Assembly: GCA_030064795.1 (NCBI GenBank)
Contig: JASJEI010000318.1
Span: 1-20,858 of the forward strand
Direction: 5' to 3'
Length of the DNA: 20,858 bases
Source of the DNA: Pleurocapsa sp. MO_226.B13
Lineage (GTDB): Bacteria; Cyanobacteriota; Cyanobacteriia; Cyanobacteriales; Xenococcaceae
The translations under genes and the position numbers were made by a program. Of this stretch, positions 1 to 7,707 are shown in pieces; positions within the stretch are counted from its first letter, which is position 1; each line of letters begins with the position of its first letter. The notes beneath the pieces were generated by a model that did no database searches, was not told where the DNA came from, and saw nothing but the letters and a program-made list of their open reading frames with translations.

Positions 1-2
1 CT

Positions 3-119
3 GCTCCGACGATTACTACCTCAAATACAGTTAGTGTCGAAGAAAATCAAACCAGTGCCATTGATGTGGATGCTAGCGATGACATTGACAGCGAAGGTTC
101 GGGGTTGACCTATAGCTGA
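3..119 (+). pseudogene. 3' remnant of a cadherin-like/VCBS-type repeat protein, cut by an IS
   Basis: The reading frame enters from the left edge and runs open for 38 codons to a TGA at 117-119. The peptide has the acidic TV-S-V-x-EN...DVDASDDIDSEG-GLTYS pattern typical of cadherin-like repeats in large secreted bacterial proteins, where GLTYS is normally followed by a glycine-rich ISGG/ITGG strand. Here the frame stops exactly where foreign DNA begins. The TGA comes from the end sequence of the insertion element. DNA just right of the IS (2189 on) does not clearly continue the cadherin fold, although one frame there reads YITGGV. Only the last fragment is visible, so the size and role of the original protein are unknown. 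Most likely it was a calcium-binding surface or exported protein. Confidence 0.55.
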
Positions 120-226
120 TACTGTTGACGAACTTAACAATAGAGAGTTCAAAGCCAATAAAATCATTCTGTGGTCTAACGTATTTACAGCATTTCAGGC
201 TTCAATATTAAGTTAATCAACAGTAT
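119..226. mobile_element. 108-bp MITE-like element with 9-bp target duplication
   Basis: Perfect 10-bp terminal inverted repeats ATACTGTTGA (119-128) and TCAACAGTAT (217-226) bound a non-coding insert. A further TTAAC/GTTAA pair lies just inside. The element is flanked by a direct repeat CTATAGCTG at 110-118 and 227-235. The right copy overlaps the left end of the IS that follows, so this element jumped in after the IS. No transposase is encoded; it would need one supplied in trans. The 9-bp duplication length is the main clue to its mobilising family, which I cannot name. Confidence 0.7.
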
Positions 227-231
227 CTATA

Positions 232-2188
232 GCTGAACTTCCCCCGTACTAATTTACTATAAATCCCTGAAAGCCTTATCAATCTTAGGATACAGGATTT
301 AATCTCTCGATCTGTAGTCATGTAAATTGTAATATTTCTTAATGGTAGAAGAGGAAAGAGCTTTGCTAAAATTGTAGTCATGTATATAGAAAGAGTACCT
401 AACAGAAACTCACCGCCAGCAGTACTTCTAAGAGAATCCTATCGGGAGGGCGATCGAGTCAAAAAAAGAACCCTGGCTAATTTATCAAAATTGCCAGAAG
501 AGGTTATTGACAATATGAAACTGGTATTGAAAGGAGCAAAAGTTTCAATAACAGAAGCCATACCAGATGATTTTGAGGTGATCAGAAGCCTCCCACACGG
601 TCATGTGATGGTAATATTAGAGACGATTAAAAAGTTAGGTTTAGACAAAATTATTGGGTCAAGACCATCTCGAACCAGAAACTTAGTGGTAGGAATGATA
701 ATTGCCAGGATTATCAATCCTAAATCAAAGTTGGCAACAGCAAGAGGATTTAATAAGCAAACTTGTAGTAATAGTTTAGGGAAAATATTAAATCTAGAAA
801 AAGCGAATGAAAATGAATTATATGATGCTCTAGATTGGTTATTGAATAAACAAGAAAGAATTGAAAATCACTTAGCAAGTTTACATTTAGAATCAGGGGC
901 ATTGGTTTTATATGATGTTACCTCAACTTACTTAGAAGGAAAGGGATGTGACTTGGGAAAATATGGATATAATCGAGATAAAAAAAAGGGGAAAACACAA
1001 ATAGTATTTGGGCTACTGTGTGATGTAAATGGCTGTCCGATAGCAGTAGAAGTCTTCTCAGGAAATACCGCAGATAGTGCCACATTAAACGGACAAATAG
1101 AAAAAGTTAGAAAACGGTTTGGTCTGAAAAATGTAGTCTGGGTAACAGATAGAGGAATCTTAACAAATTCAAAAATTAATGAATTAGTAAAACCCATAGA
1201 AGGATTAGATTATATTAGTGGTTTAACTAAGACAAGCATTAGAAAATTAGCAGAAGTAGAAGCAATTCAATTAGGATTATTTGACGAGTTAAATTTAGTC
1301 GAGTTTGAAAGTGAAGATTACCCAGACGAAAGATTAATCGCTTGCCGAAATCCTTTGATAGCGGAAAAGAATCAGAGACAGAGAGAGGAGTTATTACAAG
1401 TAGCAGAAGAACAATTTGAGTTGATTGTTAAAGCCACAAAAAGAGAAAAACGAGCCTTAAAAGGAGCCGACAAAATTGCTTTAAGAGTAGGAAAAGTCCT
1501 CAACAAATATAAAATCAACAAATATTATAATTTAGACATCACAGAATCAGGATTCACTTATGAGCGAAAGCCAGAATTAATCGCTCAAGAAAAAGCTTTA
1601 GATGGAGTCTATATTCTGAGAACTTCTGTTCAAAAAAAAGTGATGAATAGGTTTGAAGTAGTCAAAGCATATAAAAGTTTATCGGCAGTGGAGGAAGCTT
1701 TTCGTTGTTATAAATCTATCGATTTAAAAGTGCGTCCGATTTATCATTATAAAGGAGACAGAGTAAAAGCTCATATCTTCTTGTGTATGTTAGCTTATTA
1801 TGTAGAATGGCATTTAAAACAAGAATTATCTCCCTTATTATTTGAAGATGAAGAAATTGACGATAACTCTCTTGATGTAATCAAAGCTCGTCGTAGTTCT
1901 ACAGCAGTTGCTAAAGATAGAAAGAAACGGAATCAAGAAAATTTCCCAGTTCATAGCTTTCGCACATTAATAGAAGATTTAGGGACAATTTGCTTGAATA
2001 CAGTCGAGTGTAATTTGAAGGATGGAAAATATGTTTTTTCCAAGATAACTCGACCAACTGCACTGCAACAATCATGCTTAGATCTGTTAGACATTTCTCT
2101 ATTTTGTACCCAGTAAAAGGTCGGAGTGAATTCCCTTGATCCCTGATACAGCATAAGTTATAGCGTTTTGTCAAAGGGGAAGTTCAGG
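232..2188 (+). mobile_element. IS1634-family insertion sequence (IS4 superfamily)
   Basis: A DDE transposase gene is enclosed by imperfect inverted repeats: CTGAACTTCCCC at 233-244 and GGGGAAGTTCAG at 2176-2187. A TATA tetranucleotide lies just outside on both sides (228-231 and 2189-2192) and is a candidate short target duplication, but at 4 bp in AT-rich DNA this is weak, so the outer ends are good to within a few bases. The transposase frame is intact, so the copy may be active. It inserted into a cadherin-like gene. A 12-bp direct repeat TGTAGTCATGTA (313-324 and 373-384) lies in its leader, the second copy spanning the transposase start codon. Confidence 0.8.
380..2116 (+). CDS. IS1634-family DDE transposase
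   Basis: This 578-residue protein catalyses cut-and-paste movement of its IS. It has an IS4-superfamily layout: an N-terminal DNA-binding region (about 1-160), then a catalytic core with first Asp in LYDVTS (D179), second Asp in VWVTDRG (D257), and the late Glu in SAVEEAF (E438/E439). The core is followed by a R-P-I-Y-H...R-x-K-A-H-I-F-L stretch typical of IS1634 transposases. A GYNRDKKKGKTQIVFGLL segment between the first two acidic residues is also characteristic. Length fits the family (500-600 aa) and no frameshift is seen. The ATG at 380 follows an AT-rich leader without a good Shine-Dalgarno sequence, as is common for transposases. Confidence 0.9.
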   Translation: MYIERVPNRNSPPAVLLRESYREGDRVKKRTLANLSKLPEEVIDNMKLVLKGAKVSITEAIPDDFEVIRSLPHGHVMVILETIKKLGLDKIIGSRPSRTRNLVVGMIIARIINPKSKLATARGFNKQTCSNSLGKILNLEKANENELYDALDWLLNKQERIENHLASLHLESGALVLYDVTSTYLEGKGCDLGKYGYNRDKKKGKTQIVFGLLCDVNGCPIAVEVFSGNTADSATLNGQIEKVRKRFGLKNVVWVTDRGILTNSKINELVKPIEGLDYISGLTKTSIRKLAEVEAIQLGLFDELNLVEFESEDYPDERLIACRNPLIAEKNQRQREELLQVAEEQFELIVKATKREKRALKGADKIALRVGKVLNKYKINKYYNLDITESGFTYERKPELIAQEKALDGVYILRTSVQKKVMNRFEVVKAYKSLSAVEEAFRCYKSIDLKVRPIYHYKGDRVKAHIFLCMLAYYVEWHLKQELSPLLFEDEEIDDNSLDVIKARRSSTAVAKDRKKRNQENFPVHSFRTLIEDLGTICLNTVECNLKDGKYVFSKITRPTALQQSCLDLLDISLFCTQ

Positions 2189-2405
2189 TATATAACTGGT
2201 GGTGTTTGCTTAGTGACAGGTATGGTGTTGAAACAGTTAGGCAGCGTGAAAGGTGCGAAGAAGAGGTTAGGGCAGTGAGGAGTAAAAAATTAAATAGGAA
2301 TGGGCTTAACAGTATAGCTGCTCAGCAGCCGATAACATTTGCATCATAACCGATGCTTGAACTAGCCGTTCGGTGTGGCGCATTGTTGGAGCGTTTTTTG
2401 CTTTA
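2189..2405. other. Non-coding stretch right of the IS
   Basis: About 215 bases between the IS right end and the next gene. Short frames here (for example reading YITGGV from 2191) stop within 50 codons and match nothing I recognise. The stretch may hold decayed remains of the gene interrupted by the IS. I see no convincing terminator for the minus-strand gene that ends at 2406. Confidence 0.3.
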
Positions 2406-3665
2406 TTAATTCGTGGATTCTTCAAGCTTTTTTTCCGCTTGGATTAATACCTGAAATGAATTTTTATTTAAGATACCATCTCCGTAAAATGCCTTCCCCA
2501 AGTTTTTCGCCAATTCGATTGCTGTCTTAAGTTCTCCGCTGTAATATTCCTTCAGCATATCGACAGCCTTACTTAAGGCTACAGCAGCATGGTAGCCAAG
2601 AAAAGAATCTTCCTCTTTGGCAAGCAATTTTGCCAGCCAATCCAGATAATAAAAACTTGGTTGTGCCTGAACAATAGCAACAACAGCAAGTCTTATACCA
2701 TTATCCAACCAATCTACAGTATCCTCCTTTAATTTCTTCATATCTTTATGTTCTACTCTCTTTTTTAGCTTCATATATTCGATTTCTTGAATAAGATTTT
2801 CATCATAATACTTTTCGTAATTTATCTTTTTGATATATTTAATAAGCTTTTTCTCATCTTTATCTTCAATAAAATTAGCGATCGACTTCTTCTTCTCTTC
2901 ATATTTCAATTTAATTAGTGATAGTAGTTGTGGTAATAAAGGAAAAGCTGCTGGAGCATACGATTTCATATATAAGATAATCTCCCCTAGCTTGACTGTT
3001 CTTTCAGGGCTATATTCCTCATTTTTGTAAGTCTGCTCGTATTCCTGCGCGAATTCAAGAAGTTTTTTACGGGCTTCGATTAGTTTGAATTTTTTGAGAT
3101 AACGACTTAGGAATTTCTCCGTCTGCTTTGCTGCTTTACGGTTTGGGTTTGAAAGAAGCTTCAGAAATATTGGTATTGCAACTCCTGTTTTATTTCGCTG
3201 CTCTAGCAAGTACATTGCAAATTTTACCTCTCCTAGAGCTATAACCAATGTTATTGCTAATTCTACATCTTTAAAATATCTAGATTGGAGTTTAGGCATC
3301 AAGCTTGTAGTTGTTTGTACTTGGGAAACTTTAATCTCTCTTCCTCTGTAAAAGATTGCAGCTAACAAAGCGACTAAAGCAATTGCTAAGCCTGATATCA
3401 AATCAGAAACAGCGTTTAGCTTATCCCAAAAATCTTTTGGTTTACCTTCAGGTCGTTGAACCTGCTCTTCTAATTTGCTAATCCGTTCTTCTAAAGAAGC
3501 AGTTGGAGTAGGTGAGGGTGTGGGTGATTGTAAAGGTGTATTTGCTGGCGTAGGCTGTTGAGCCTTAACCTTGTTTTCTAAGCATAGAGTAATTGTACAA
3601 AACAGAAACAAGACAACAAAACTCTGCTTAGGCAGTCTGAATATTTTTGAAGCTAAGGTAGTCAT
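2406..3665 (-). CDS. Membrane-anchored alpha-helical protein of unknown function
   Basis: I do not recognise this 419-aa protein. Visible parts in order: a hydrophobic N-terminus (about 15-30, VVLFLFCTITLCL) that can act as a signal peptide or anchor; a Pro/Thr/Ser-rich linker with PTPSPTPT (about 37-56); a short coiled-coil heptad stretch (EERISKLEEQVQ, about 59-70); a clear membrane span (about 88-107, LISGLAIALVALLAAIFY) followed by RGREIK; then about 300 residues rich in Lys, Glu and Leu. The last part looks like repeated helix pairs, suggestive of a HEAT/ARM-like scaffold, on the Arg/Lys-rich and so probably cytoplasmic side. No catalytic motif is seen. The ATG at 3665 lacks a strong ribosome site. 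It stands alone, opposite in strand to its right neighbour. Confidence 0.7.
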   Translation of the reverse strand: MTTLASKIFRLPKQSFVVLFLFCTITLCLENKVKAQQPTPANTPLQSPTPSPTPTASLEERISKLEEQVQRPEGKPKDFWDKLNAVSDLISGLAIALVALLAAIFYRGREIKVSQVQTTTSLMPKLQSRYFKDVELAITLVIALGEVKFAMYLLEQRNKTGVAIPIFLKLLSNPNRKAAKQTEKFLSRYLKKFKLIEARKKLLEFAQEYEQTYKNEEYSPERTVKLGEIILYMKSYAPAAFPLLPQLLSLIKLKYEEKKKSIANFIEDKDEKKLIKYIKKINYEKYYDENLIQEIEYMKLKKRVEHKDMKKLKEDTVDWLDNGIRLAVVAIVQAQPSFYYLDWLAKLLAKEEDSFLGYHAAVALSKAVDMLKEYYSGELKTAIELAKNLGKAFYGDGILNKNSFQVLIQAEKKLEESTN

Positions 3666-3856
3666 GATAAGTGTGGATGATTTTCATTTACTACGTTTTG
3701 TAGCTAATTTTTTCAGCATATCTTCTGAATAAGGTACAGAATGCTTCGCTTACAGGAGATATAAAATATTGAACAGCAACCAGTGAGTCAAATAACTGAC
3801 ACTTTAGATTAATTAACCAAAACTGGTAATTGACCACCGATGACCGATTACTGCCG

Positions 3857-4909
3857 ATGATGTCAATTACTCATGCTGCGATCGCAACTGCTGGAACATC
3901 CTTAATACTTGGTACTGCCGAACCTTTACCCTTGGGTTTAGCTATCCTTGGCTCGCAGCTACCCGATATCGATACCACTACTTCTACCATTGGTAAAATC
4001 TTCTTTCCGATTAGCAGTTGGATAGAGGACAGGTTTCCCCATCGCTCAGTAACTCATTCTCTGCTGGCTACTGCTGCTATTACTGCGGTGAGTTTGGGTG
4101 TTAACTATTTCTTCCTACATGGCAGTATCAAAGCTGCGATCGCCTTACCATTAGGTCATCTACTGGCTTGCTTCTCCGATACCTTCACCAAGCAAGGAGT
4201 ACAGTTATTTTATCCCGAACCTGTCTGGGCAATTAGTGTTAGTAATCCTCGACGGAGGCTTAAGACTGGTGGGGCTGGGGAACTGTGGGTATTAGGTATT
4301 GCGATCGCCCTTCTCATCTTCGGAATTTATCTAGCAAATGGTGGCGGTATAACTCAGAAAGTCAGTCAAAATCTCGGTTTGAGAGATGGCATTGTCAGAA
4401 TCTATAACGAGAATGCCAGTACTAATAAGGTATACGCGAGGATCACAGGTTACTGGACGAGCGATCGCACTCCCGCCGATGGTAAATATTTGATTATCGG
4501 TAATGAAGGAAATGAATTTATTGTTACCGATGGCAAAGGGGTTTATAAGACTGGAGAGCAGATAATTACTAGCAAAGTGACAACCACCGTCGGGGAAGCT
4601 GCCAGGACTGAGATTAGGAATCTGACCTTTAATGATGAAGATGCTGTAGCACCACTGGAAGAATTACAACAGGCTTATCCTAATGCAGACATTTATATCT
4701 ATTTGAGTGGAGAATTAACAGTAGATTTCCCTGAAGATGTGAAGATACCGATTGAGCCGAATCAAATGGCTACGGCTGCTTTGCTGGGGAATAGGATTAA
4801 GTTTAGTTATTGTGGGTTGGAGCGGGCGATCGCATATCTTAACGCTCAATATGCGCTAGGTACGGTAGAAGTAAAGGTAGTGCAGCTAAGAGCGAGGTAT
4901 GATATCTAG
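3857..4909 (+). CDS. YdjM/DUF457-type membrane-bound metal-dependent hydrolase
   Basis: The first 180 residues match the YdjM (DUF457) family of inner-membrane proteins with conserved His/Asp metal-site motifs: THAAI near the start, LPDID (about 36-40), HRSVTHS (about 63-69), and HLLACFSDTFTKQGVQLFYP (about 100-120), plus several hydrophobic segments. Family members are annotated as metal-dependent hydrolases and some are LexA-regulated, but no substrate is established. A last membrane span (about 145-165) leads into a C-terminal half of about 180 residues rich in beta-type sequence, probably outside the membrane, and longer than in the minimal family. I prefer the ATG at 3857 (or 3860) to an upstream TTG at 3830, because the family begins just before THAAI. 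Its last codons and stop lie in the first unit of a 40-bp tandem repeat. Confidence 0.75.
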   Translation: MMSITHAAIATAGTSLILGTAEPLPLGLAILGSQLPDIDTTTSTIGKIFFPISSWIEDRFPHRSVTHSLLATAAITAVSLGVNYFFLHGSIKAAIALPLGHLLACFSDTFTKQGVQLFYPEPVWAISVSNPRRRLKTGGAGELWVLGIAIALLIFGIYLANGGGITQKVSQNLGLRDGIVRIYNENASTNKVYARITGYWTSDRTPADGKYLIIGNEGNEFIVTDGKGVYKTGEQIITSKVTTTVGEAARTEIRNLTFNDEDAVAPLEELQQAYPNADIYIYLSGELTVDFPEDVKIPIEPNQMATAALLGNRIKFSYCGLERAIAYLNAQYALGTVEVKVVQLRARYDI

Positions 4910-5060
4910 AAAAATTCGGGATAATATACCAATAAAGGATAATATACAGAAGAGTTCGGGATAACACCCTACATAAGGATAATATACAGAATAATTCTGG
5001 AGATCATGACCTATAGGGTGAATATACAGAAAGTTTCCGTATAATAAATAGTTGGGAGAG
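4901..5060. repeat. Four imperfect 40-bp tandem repeats
   Basis: The motif AATATACAGA recurs exactly at 4941, 4981 and 5021, with a degenerate first unit starting at 4901 (GATATCTAGA). Each 40-bp unit continues A-x-A-x-TTCGGGATAA and ends near ATAAGGAT. Units 1 and 2 are the closest; units 3 and 4 drift. The first unit contains the stop codon of the upstream hydrolase, and the last runs up to the hairpin in front of the PPOX gene. Function is unknown: possible protein-binding array, promoter duplication (units contain ATAATATA-like -10 text) or slippage product. Confidence 0.75.
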
Positions 5061-5083
5061 CGCTGAGCGCCCCCCAACGGAGG
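5051..5083 (+). promoter_or_regulatory. Hairpin directly before the ribosome site of the PPOX gene
   Basis: GTTGGG (5051-5056) pairs with CCCAAC (5073-5078), and inside it GCGC (5060-5063) pairs with GCGC (5067-5070) around a TGA loop. A strong Shine-Dalgarno GGAGG (5079-5083) follows immediately, six bases before the ATG at 5090. The hairpin could shield the leader or affect translation. It is not followed by a T-run, so it is a poor terminator. Confidence 0.5.
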
Positions 5084-5089
5084 CGAATC

Positions 5090-5560
5090 ATGAACAACAC
5101 AGTTGATCGATCTTGGATTGAGAATCTCCTCCGTCGCAACCGTTATCTTGTGTTAGCAACCACAGATGGTGCCCGGCCATGGGTTGCTCCACTTGAGTAC
5201 ATCCTCGACGCCGAGCTGAATTTCTACTTCTTCTCGCCCACGGACGTTCTGCATGTTCAACACCTTGAGCAAGTGAGTGACGTCGCCGTGGCTGTGTTTG
5301 ACCATGAGCAGCCAGAGTATTCGCCAGGCATGTCCGTTACGCTCAATGGCGTCCAAGTCCAAGCGACTGTCTCGAAACTTGCCGAATCCGACTATCCTGA
5401 CTTCATCGTTTCGGCACGCGACGCGCTTAAACCGCCAATGCCACCATACGCCGTGTTCAAAGTTGAGCCGGTCCGCTGGTACGTTCCCAAGATCGAGAAC
5501 GGTGTGAACAAGCGGATGGAAGTGGTCTTCCACCGAGGCGATGACCACAGAACCGCATAA
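5090..5560 (+). CDS. PPOX-class (pyridoxamine 5'-phosphate oxidase-like) FMN-binding protein
   Basis: The 156-aa protein has the split-barrel flavin fold signature: an N-terminal helix, then LVLATTDGARPWVAPLEYILD, a strand pair FYFFSPTDVLHVQHL, VAVAVFDHEQPEY, and a C-terminal AVFKVEPVRWYVPK that matches the family's closing strand. Such small dimeric proteins bind FMN, F420 or heme. Substrate cannot be told from sequence. A GGAGG site fixes the start. The coding sequence is visibly richer in G+C, especially at third positions, than its neighbours and lacks HIP1 sites, which suggests recent arrival from another genome. It has no clear operon partner; repeats lie upstream and a long non-coding region downstream. 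Confidence 0.85.
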   Translation: MNNTVDRSWIENLLRRNRYLVLATTDGARPWVAPLEYILDAELNFYFFSPTDVLHVQHLEQVSDVAVAVFDHEQPEYSPGMSVTLNGVQVQATVSKLAESDYPDFIVSARDALKPPMPPYAVFKVEPVRWYVPKIENGVNKRMEVVFHRGDDHRTA

Positions 5561-5940
5561 CGTTAAGTGACAAAGAGGCGGTGAGAAGAACAGTATTCGT
5601 GCAAGCAATCAAAAGCATTCTTCGCCAATATACAATGATTCGCGCCAGTAATAACCTGCACGAGCATACAACTGCAACAGTGCTACACTCGCGCCAAAAC
5701 TCACTGTTACACCAACGGAAACATTGCTATATATACATTTGAGCTAAAAAATCCCTTCCAAGCTGCAACATAAGTGTAATACAGATACAAACGACTGTAG
5801 CACCTACAACATATACAGGATATAAATTACGCGCAAAGTGCTACAGTGAAAACGCACCAAATCTTTTACGAATGTTGTAGTATTTAACTTCCTCTGTATC
5901 ATCTGCTGCTCATAGTACTTTGGCATCGCTTTCCAACACT
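5561..5940. other. Non-coding region with interleaved inverted repeats
   Basis: No convincing gene is present. ACTGTAGCAC (5794-5803) is the inverse of GTGCTACAGT (5838-5847), and CTACAACAT (5804-5812) is the inverse of ATGTTGTAG (5872-5880). The two pairs cross each other rather than nest, so they could form alternative or pseudoknot-like pairings or be binding sites. CTACA-type words continue into the neighbouring GTAACC field. Confidence 0.45.
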
Positions 5941-6397
5941 GTAACCGTTAACTCAGTTCTACAACCTTTTTGTAACCGAAACCAACGAATCCTCGTGGTT
6001 TGGAGCGTTGATTGTAACCTTCTACAACCTTTTTGTAACCGAAGACTCTTGTGTTCTTGGCTGTTTTTCCCATCATCTACATCATAATCGGTCAATTCTT
6101 AGAGAAATATAGATAAAAAGAAGTAAAAGTTACAAGAAAATATTTCTGGAAAAGGGGGGTACTGCCTTTTATATATTTTGTAGCGTCTTCTACCGTTTAT
6201 CGCCCGCCGATGATAGTAATTGATGGTACACAACAGGCACCACCCCCTCTAACTAGCTTTTATTTTTTTGTAACCGCGTCTCTAAATATAAGAACTGACC
6301 GAAACTCGCGTAAAATGCGCGACAATTGACAGAAAACATACTCCCATTGGTTACAAAAGTTTGTAACTTGCTGTAACCTTCTGTAACCACCGTAACG
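5941..6397. repeat. GTAACC/GGTTAC motif field 1 (iteron-like)
   Basis: Exact GTAACC occurs at 5941, 5972, 6014, 6035, 6270, 6373 and 6383, with the reverse GGTTAC at 6349 and variants GTAACT at 6363 and GTAACG at 6392. Gaps of 31, 42 and 21 bp in the first group and 10, 10 and 9 bp in the last approximate whole helical turns. A 22-bp word (CTACAACC, five T, GTAACCGAA) is repeated exactly at 5959-5980 and 6022-6043. The preferred context is TTTTGTAACC, as in field 3. Such phased short repeats are typical of protein-binding iterons at plasmid or phage-satellite origins. No gene is visible. Confidence 0.7.
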
Positions 6398-6786
6398 TAC
6401 GGTATATCAACTGTTAATAGCTTAGTTATTAGATAAAGCATTATTAGCTGTACGCTTCATTACTAATAAATACCGCGAAGATATAAAGTGATCTCTGAGA
6501 TATAAAAGGCGATCGAGTTGTGTGATTATAAAAAGCGATCGCAAATTCACTGACATAAACAGATATTTTTAATGATTGTTAAGATATATTAAAAAATCAT
6601 TGCAAGTGTCGATAAAGTAATAGTTGCTACAAACAAAGACTTCAAAATCAAACTAAGTTAAAAATTAGTTAATGTTTGGTCTAAAATTAACAAATTTTGT
6701 AGGTTTAATCTCAATTTTGATAAATAACTGCCATCATTTTGCTTTTGCAGTTATTTATTCCAACCAAAGTTGATTTGATAAATACA
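6398..6786. other. AT-rich leader region before the carbonic anhydrase gene
   Basis: About 390 bases without a gene. It contains two GCGATCG-type words and long A/T runs (for example 6560-6600 and 6655-6730), but no promoter I can assign with confidence. An in-frame TTG at 6739 exists, but the family-consistent start is the ATG at 6787. Confidence 0.35.
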
Positions 6787-7437
6787 ATGATTCACTACAC
6801 CATCGAAGAACTACTAAAAAATAATCAATCTTGGGCTGCCCGAAAAAGAGCTTTACAACCCAATTATTTTGACGAATTAAGCGCAGGACAAAAACCACCC
6901 TATCTATATGTTGGTTGTTCTGATAGTCGTCTACCTTTAACCAGGTATACTCAAACCGAACCTGGGGAAATTTTCGTTCACAGAAATATTGCCAATCAAG
7001 TATCCTTGACCGATATCAACTTTTTATCGGTTTTAGATTATGCGGTTGACCATTTAAAAGTACAGCACATTATCGTCTGTGGACATTATGGATGTGGTGG
7101 AATTACCGCAGCTTTAGAAGGAAACACGACTGGACTAGTGGATAACTGGGTTAATCCCATCCGCGAATTATATCTGCAACACCAAACAGAAATAGATTGT
7201 CTAACCACAAGAGAAAAAAGAATTAACCGTCTTGCTGAATTAAATGTTATCGCTCAAGTAAAAAATCTCTATCAAACTTCCATCATACGTAAGTGTATGC
7301 GAGAAGATAATGCACCTCAAATTCATGGTTGGGTACTCAATCTTAAAACTGGTTTGATTGAAGATATGAAGATAGAAACCTCTAAATGGGGATTACATAT
7401 ATCTGCATATGAATTTCCTTTATCTCGCTCTAATTAA
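6787..7437 (+). CDS. Beta-class carbonic anhydrase
   Basis: This 216-aa protein interconverts CO2 and bicarbonate. The beta-class zinc site is complete: CSDSR gives the zinc Cys (C44) and the Asp-Arg dyad (D46, R48), and CGHYGCGG gives H100 and C103. Other family marks are GEIFVHRNIAN, LDYAVDHLKV and the C-terminal HGWVLNLKTGLIED. There is no added carboxysome-targeting extension, so it is more likely a general cytoplasmic or exported-precursor type than CcaA, which carries a long C-terminal tail; no signal peptide is seen. I chose the ATG at 6787 over the upstream TTG because MIHYTIEELLKNNQSW matches normal family N-termini. It lies between two GTAACC motif fields and 100 bp before a vapE relic, so it may be cargo of a decayed element. 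Confidence 0.92.
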   Translation: MIHYTIEELLKNNQSWAARKRALQPNYFDELSAGQKPPYLYVGCSDSRLPLTRYTQTEPGEIFVHRNIANQVSLTDINFLSVLDYAVDHLKVQHIIVCGHYGCGGITAALEGNTTGLVDNWVNPIRELYLQHQTEIDCLTTREKRINRLAELNVIAQVKNLYQTSIIRKCMREDNAPQIHGWVLNLKTGLIEDMKIETSKWGLHISAYEFPLSRSN

Positions 7438-7469
7438 AATAAAGTCAGTAAGATAGAAAGCTAATATCT

Positions 7470-7592
7470 CCTGATGTATACGGGGCAATTGTTACGGGGT
7501 TTGTTCTCTTTGTAACCGAAACAAGCCAAGTCGGTTACAAGTCGTGTTGACGACAGTACACCTTCTGTGGCCCTTCATCTTTAAATCTTTTT
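7470..7592 (-). pseudogene. Relic of the 3' end of a second vapE-like gene with its decayed terminator
   Basis: About 122 bases here match 12712-12834, the end of the intact vapE-like gene and its downstream DNA, with roughly a dozen differences (counted by eye). The minus-strand frame ending in TAA at 7537-7535 reads KRFKDEGPQKVYCRQHDL, against KRFKDEGPQKVYYRQRDL in the intact protein. Upstream of these 18 codons the frame hits a stop at once and similarity ends, so the rest of the gene is gone. The terminator hairpin of the intact copy is broken here: GGGGCA (7482-7487 region) has lost its GCCCC partner, now CTCCT. This shows a second copy once stood here. Confidence 0.8.
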
Positions 7593-7707
7593 TACCACTT
7601 GATAGCAACGTAATCTCAATACTTTCGGCGCGCGTATGTTTTGAGAGACACCTGGAAGTTGAAGATCAGCTTGCTAGTATTTTTGTACTTTAATCGCGGT
7701 TGCCAAA

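Noticed and set aside
2189..2340. Continuation of the cadherin-like gene right of the IS
   Set aside because: One frame reads YITGGV, as expected after GLTYS, but the following residues do not fit the fold and the frame soon stops, so the match may be chance.
5040..5600. Integron gene cassette around the PPOX gene (GTTGGG/CCCAAC hairpin before it, GTTAAGT after it)
   Set aside because: No consistent pair of core sites or folded attC-like structure is present at both ends, and no integrase gene is nearby.
5153..5608. Minus-strand open frame of 151 codons opposite the PPOX gene
   Set aside because: It is the complementary shadow of a G+C-rich real gene; the plus-strand product has clear family motifs and a strong ribosome site.
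6739..6786. TTG start for the carbonic anhydrase
   Set aside because: The added 16 residues do not match family N-termini; ATG 6787 does.
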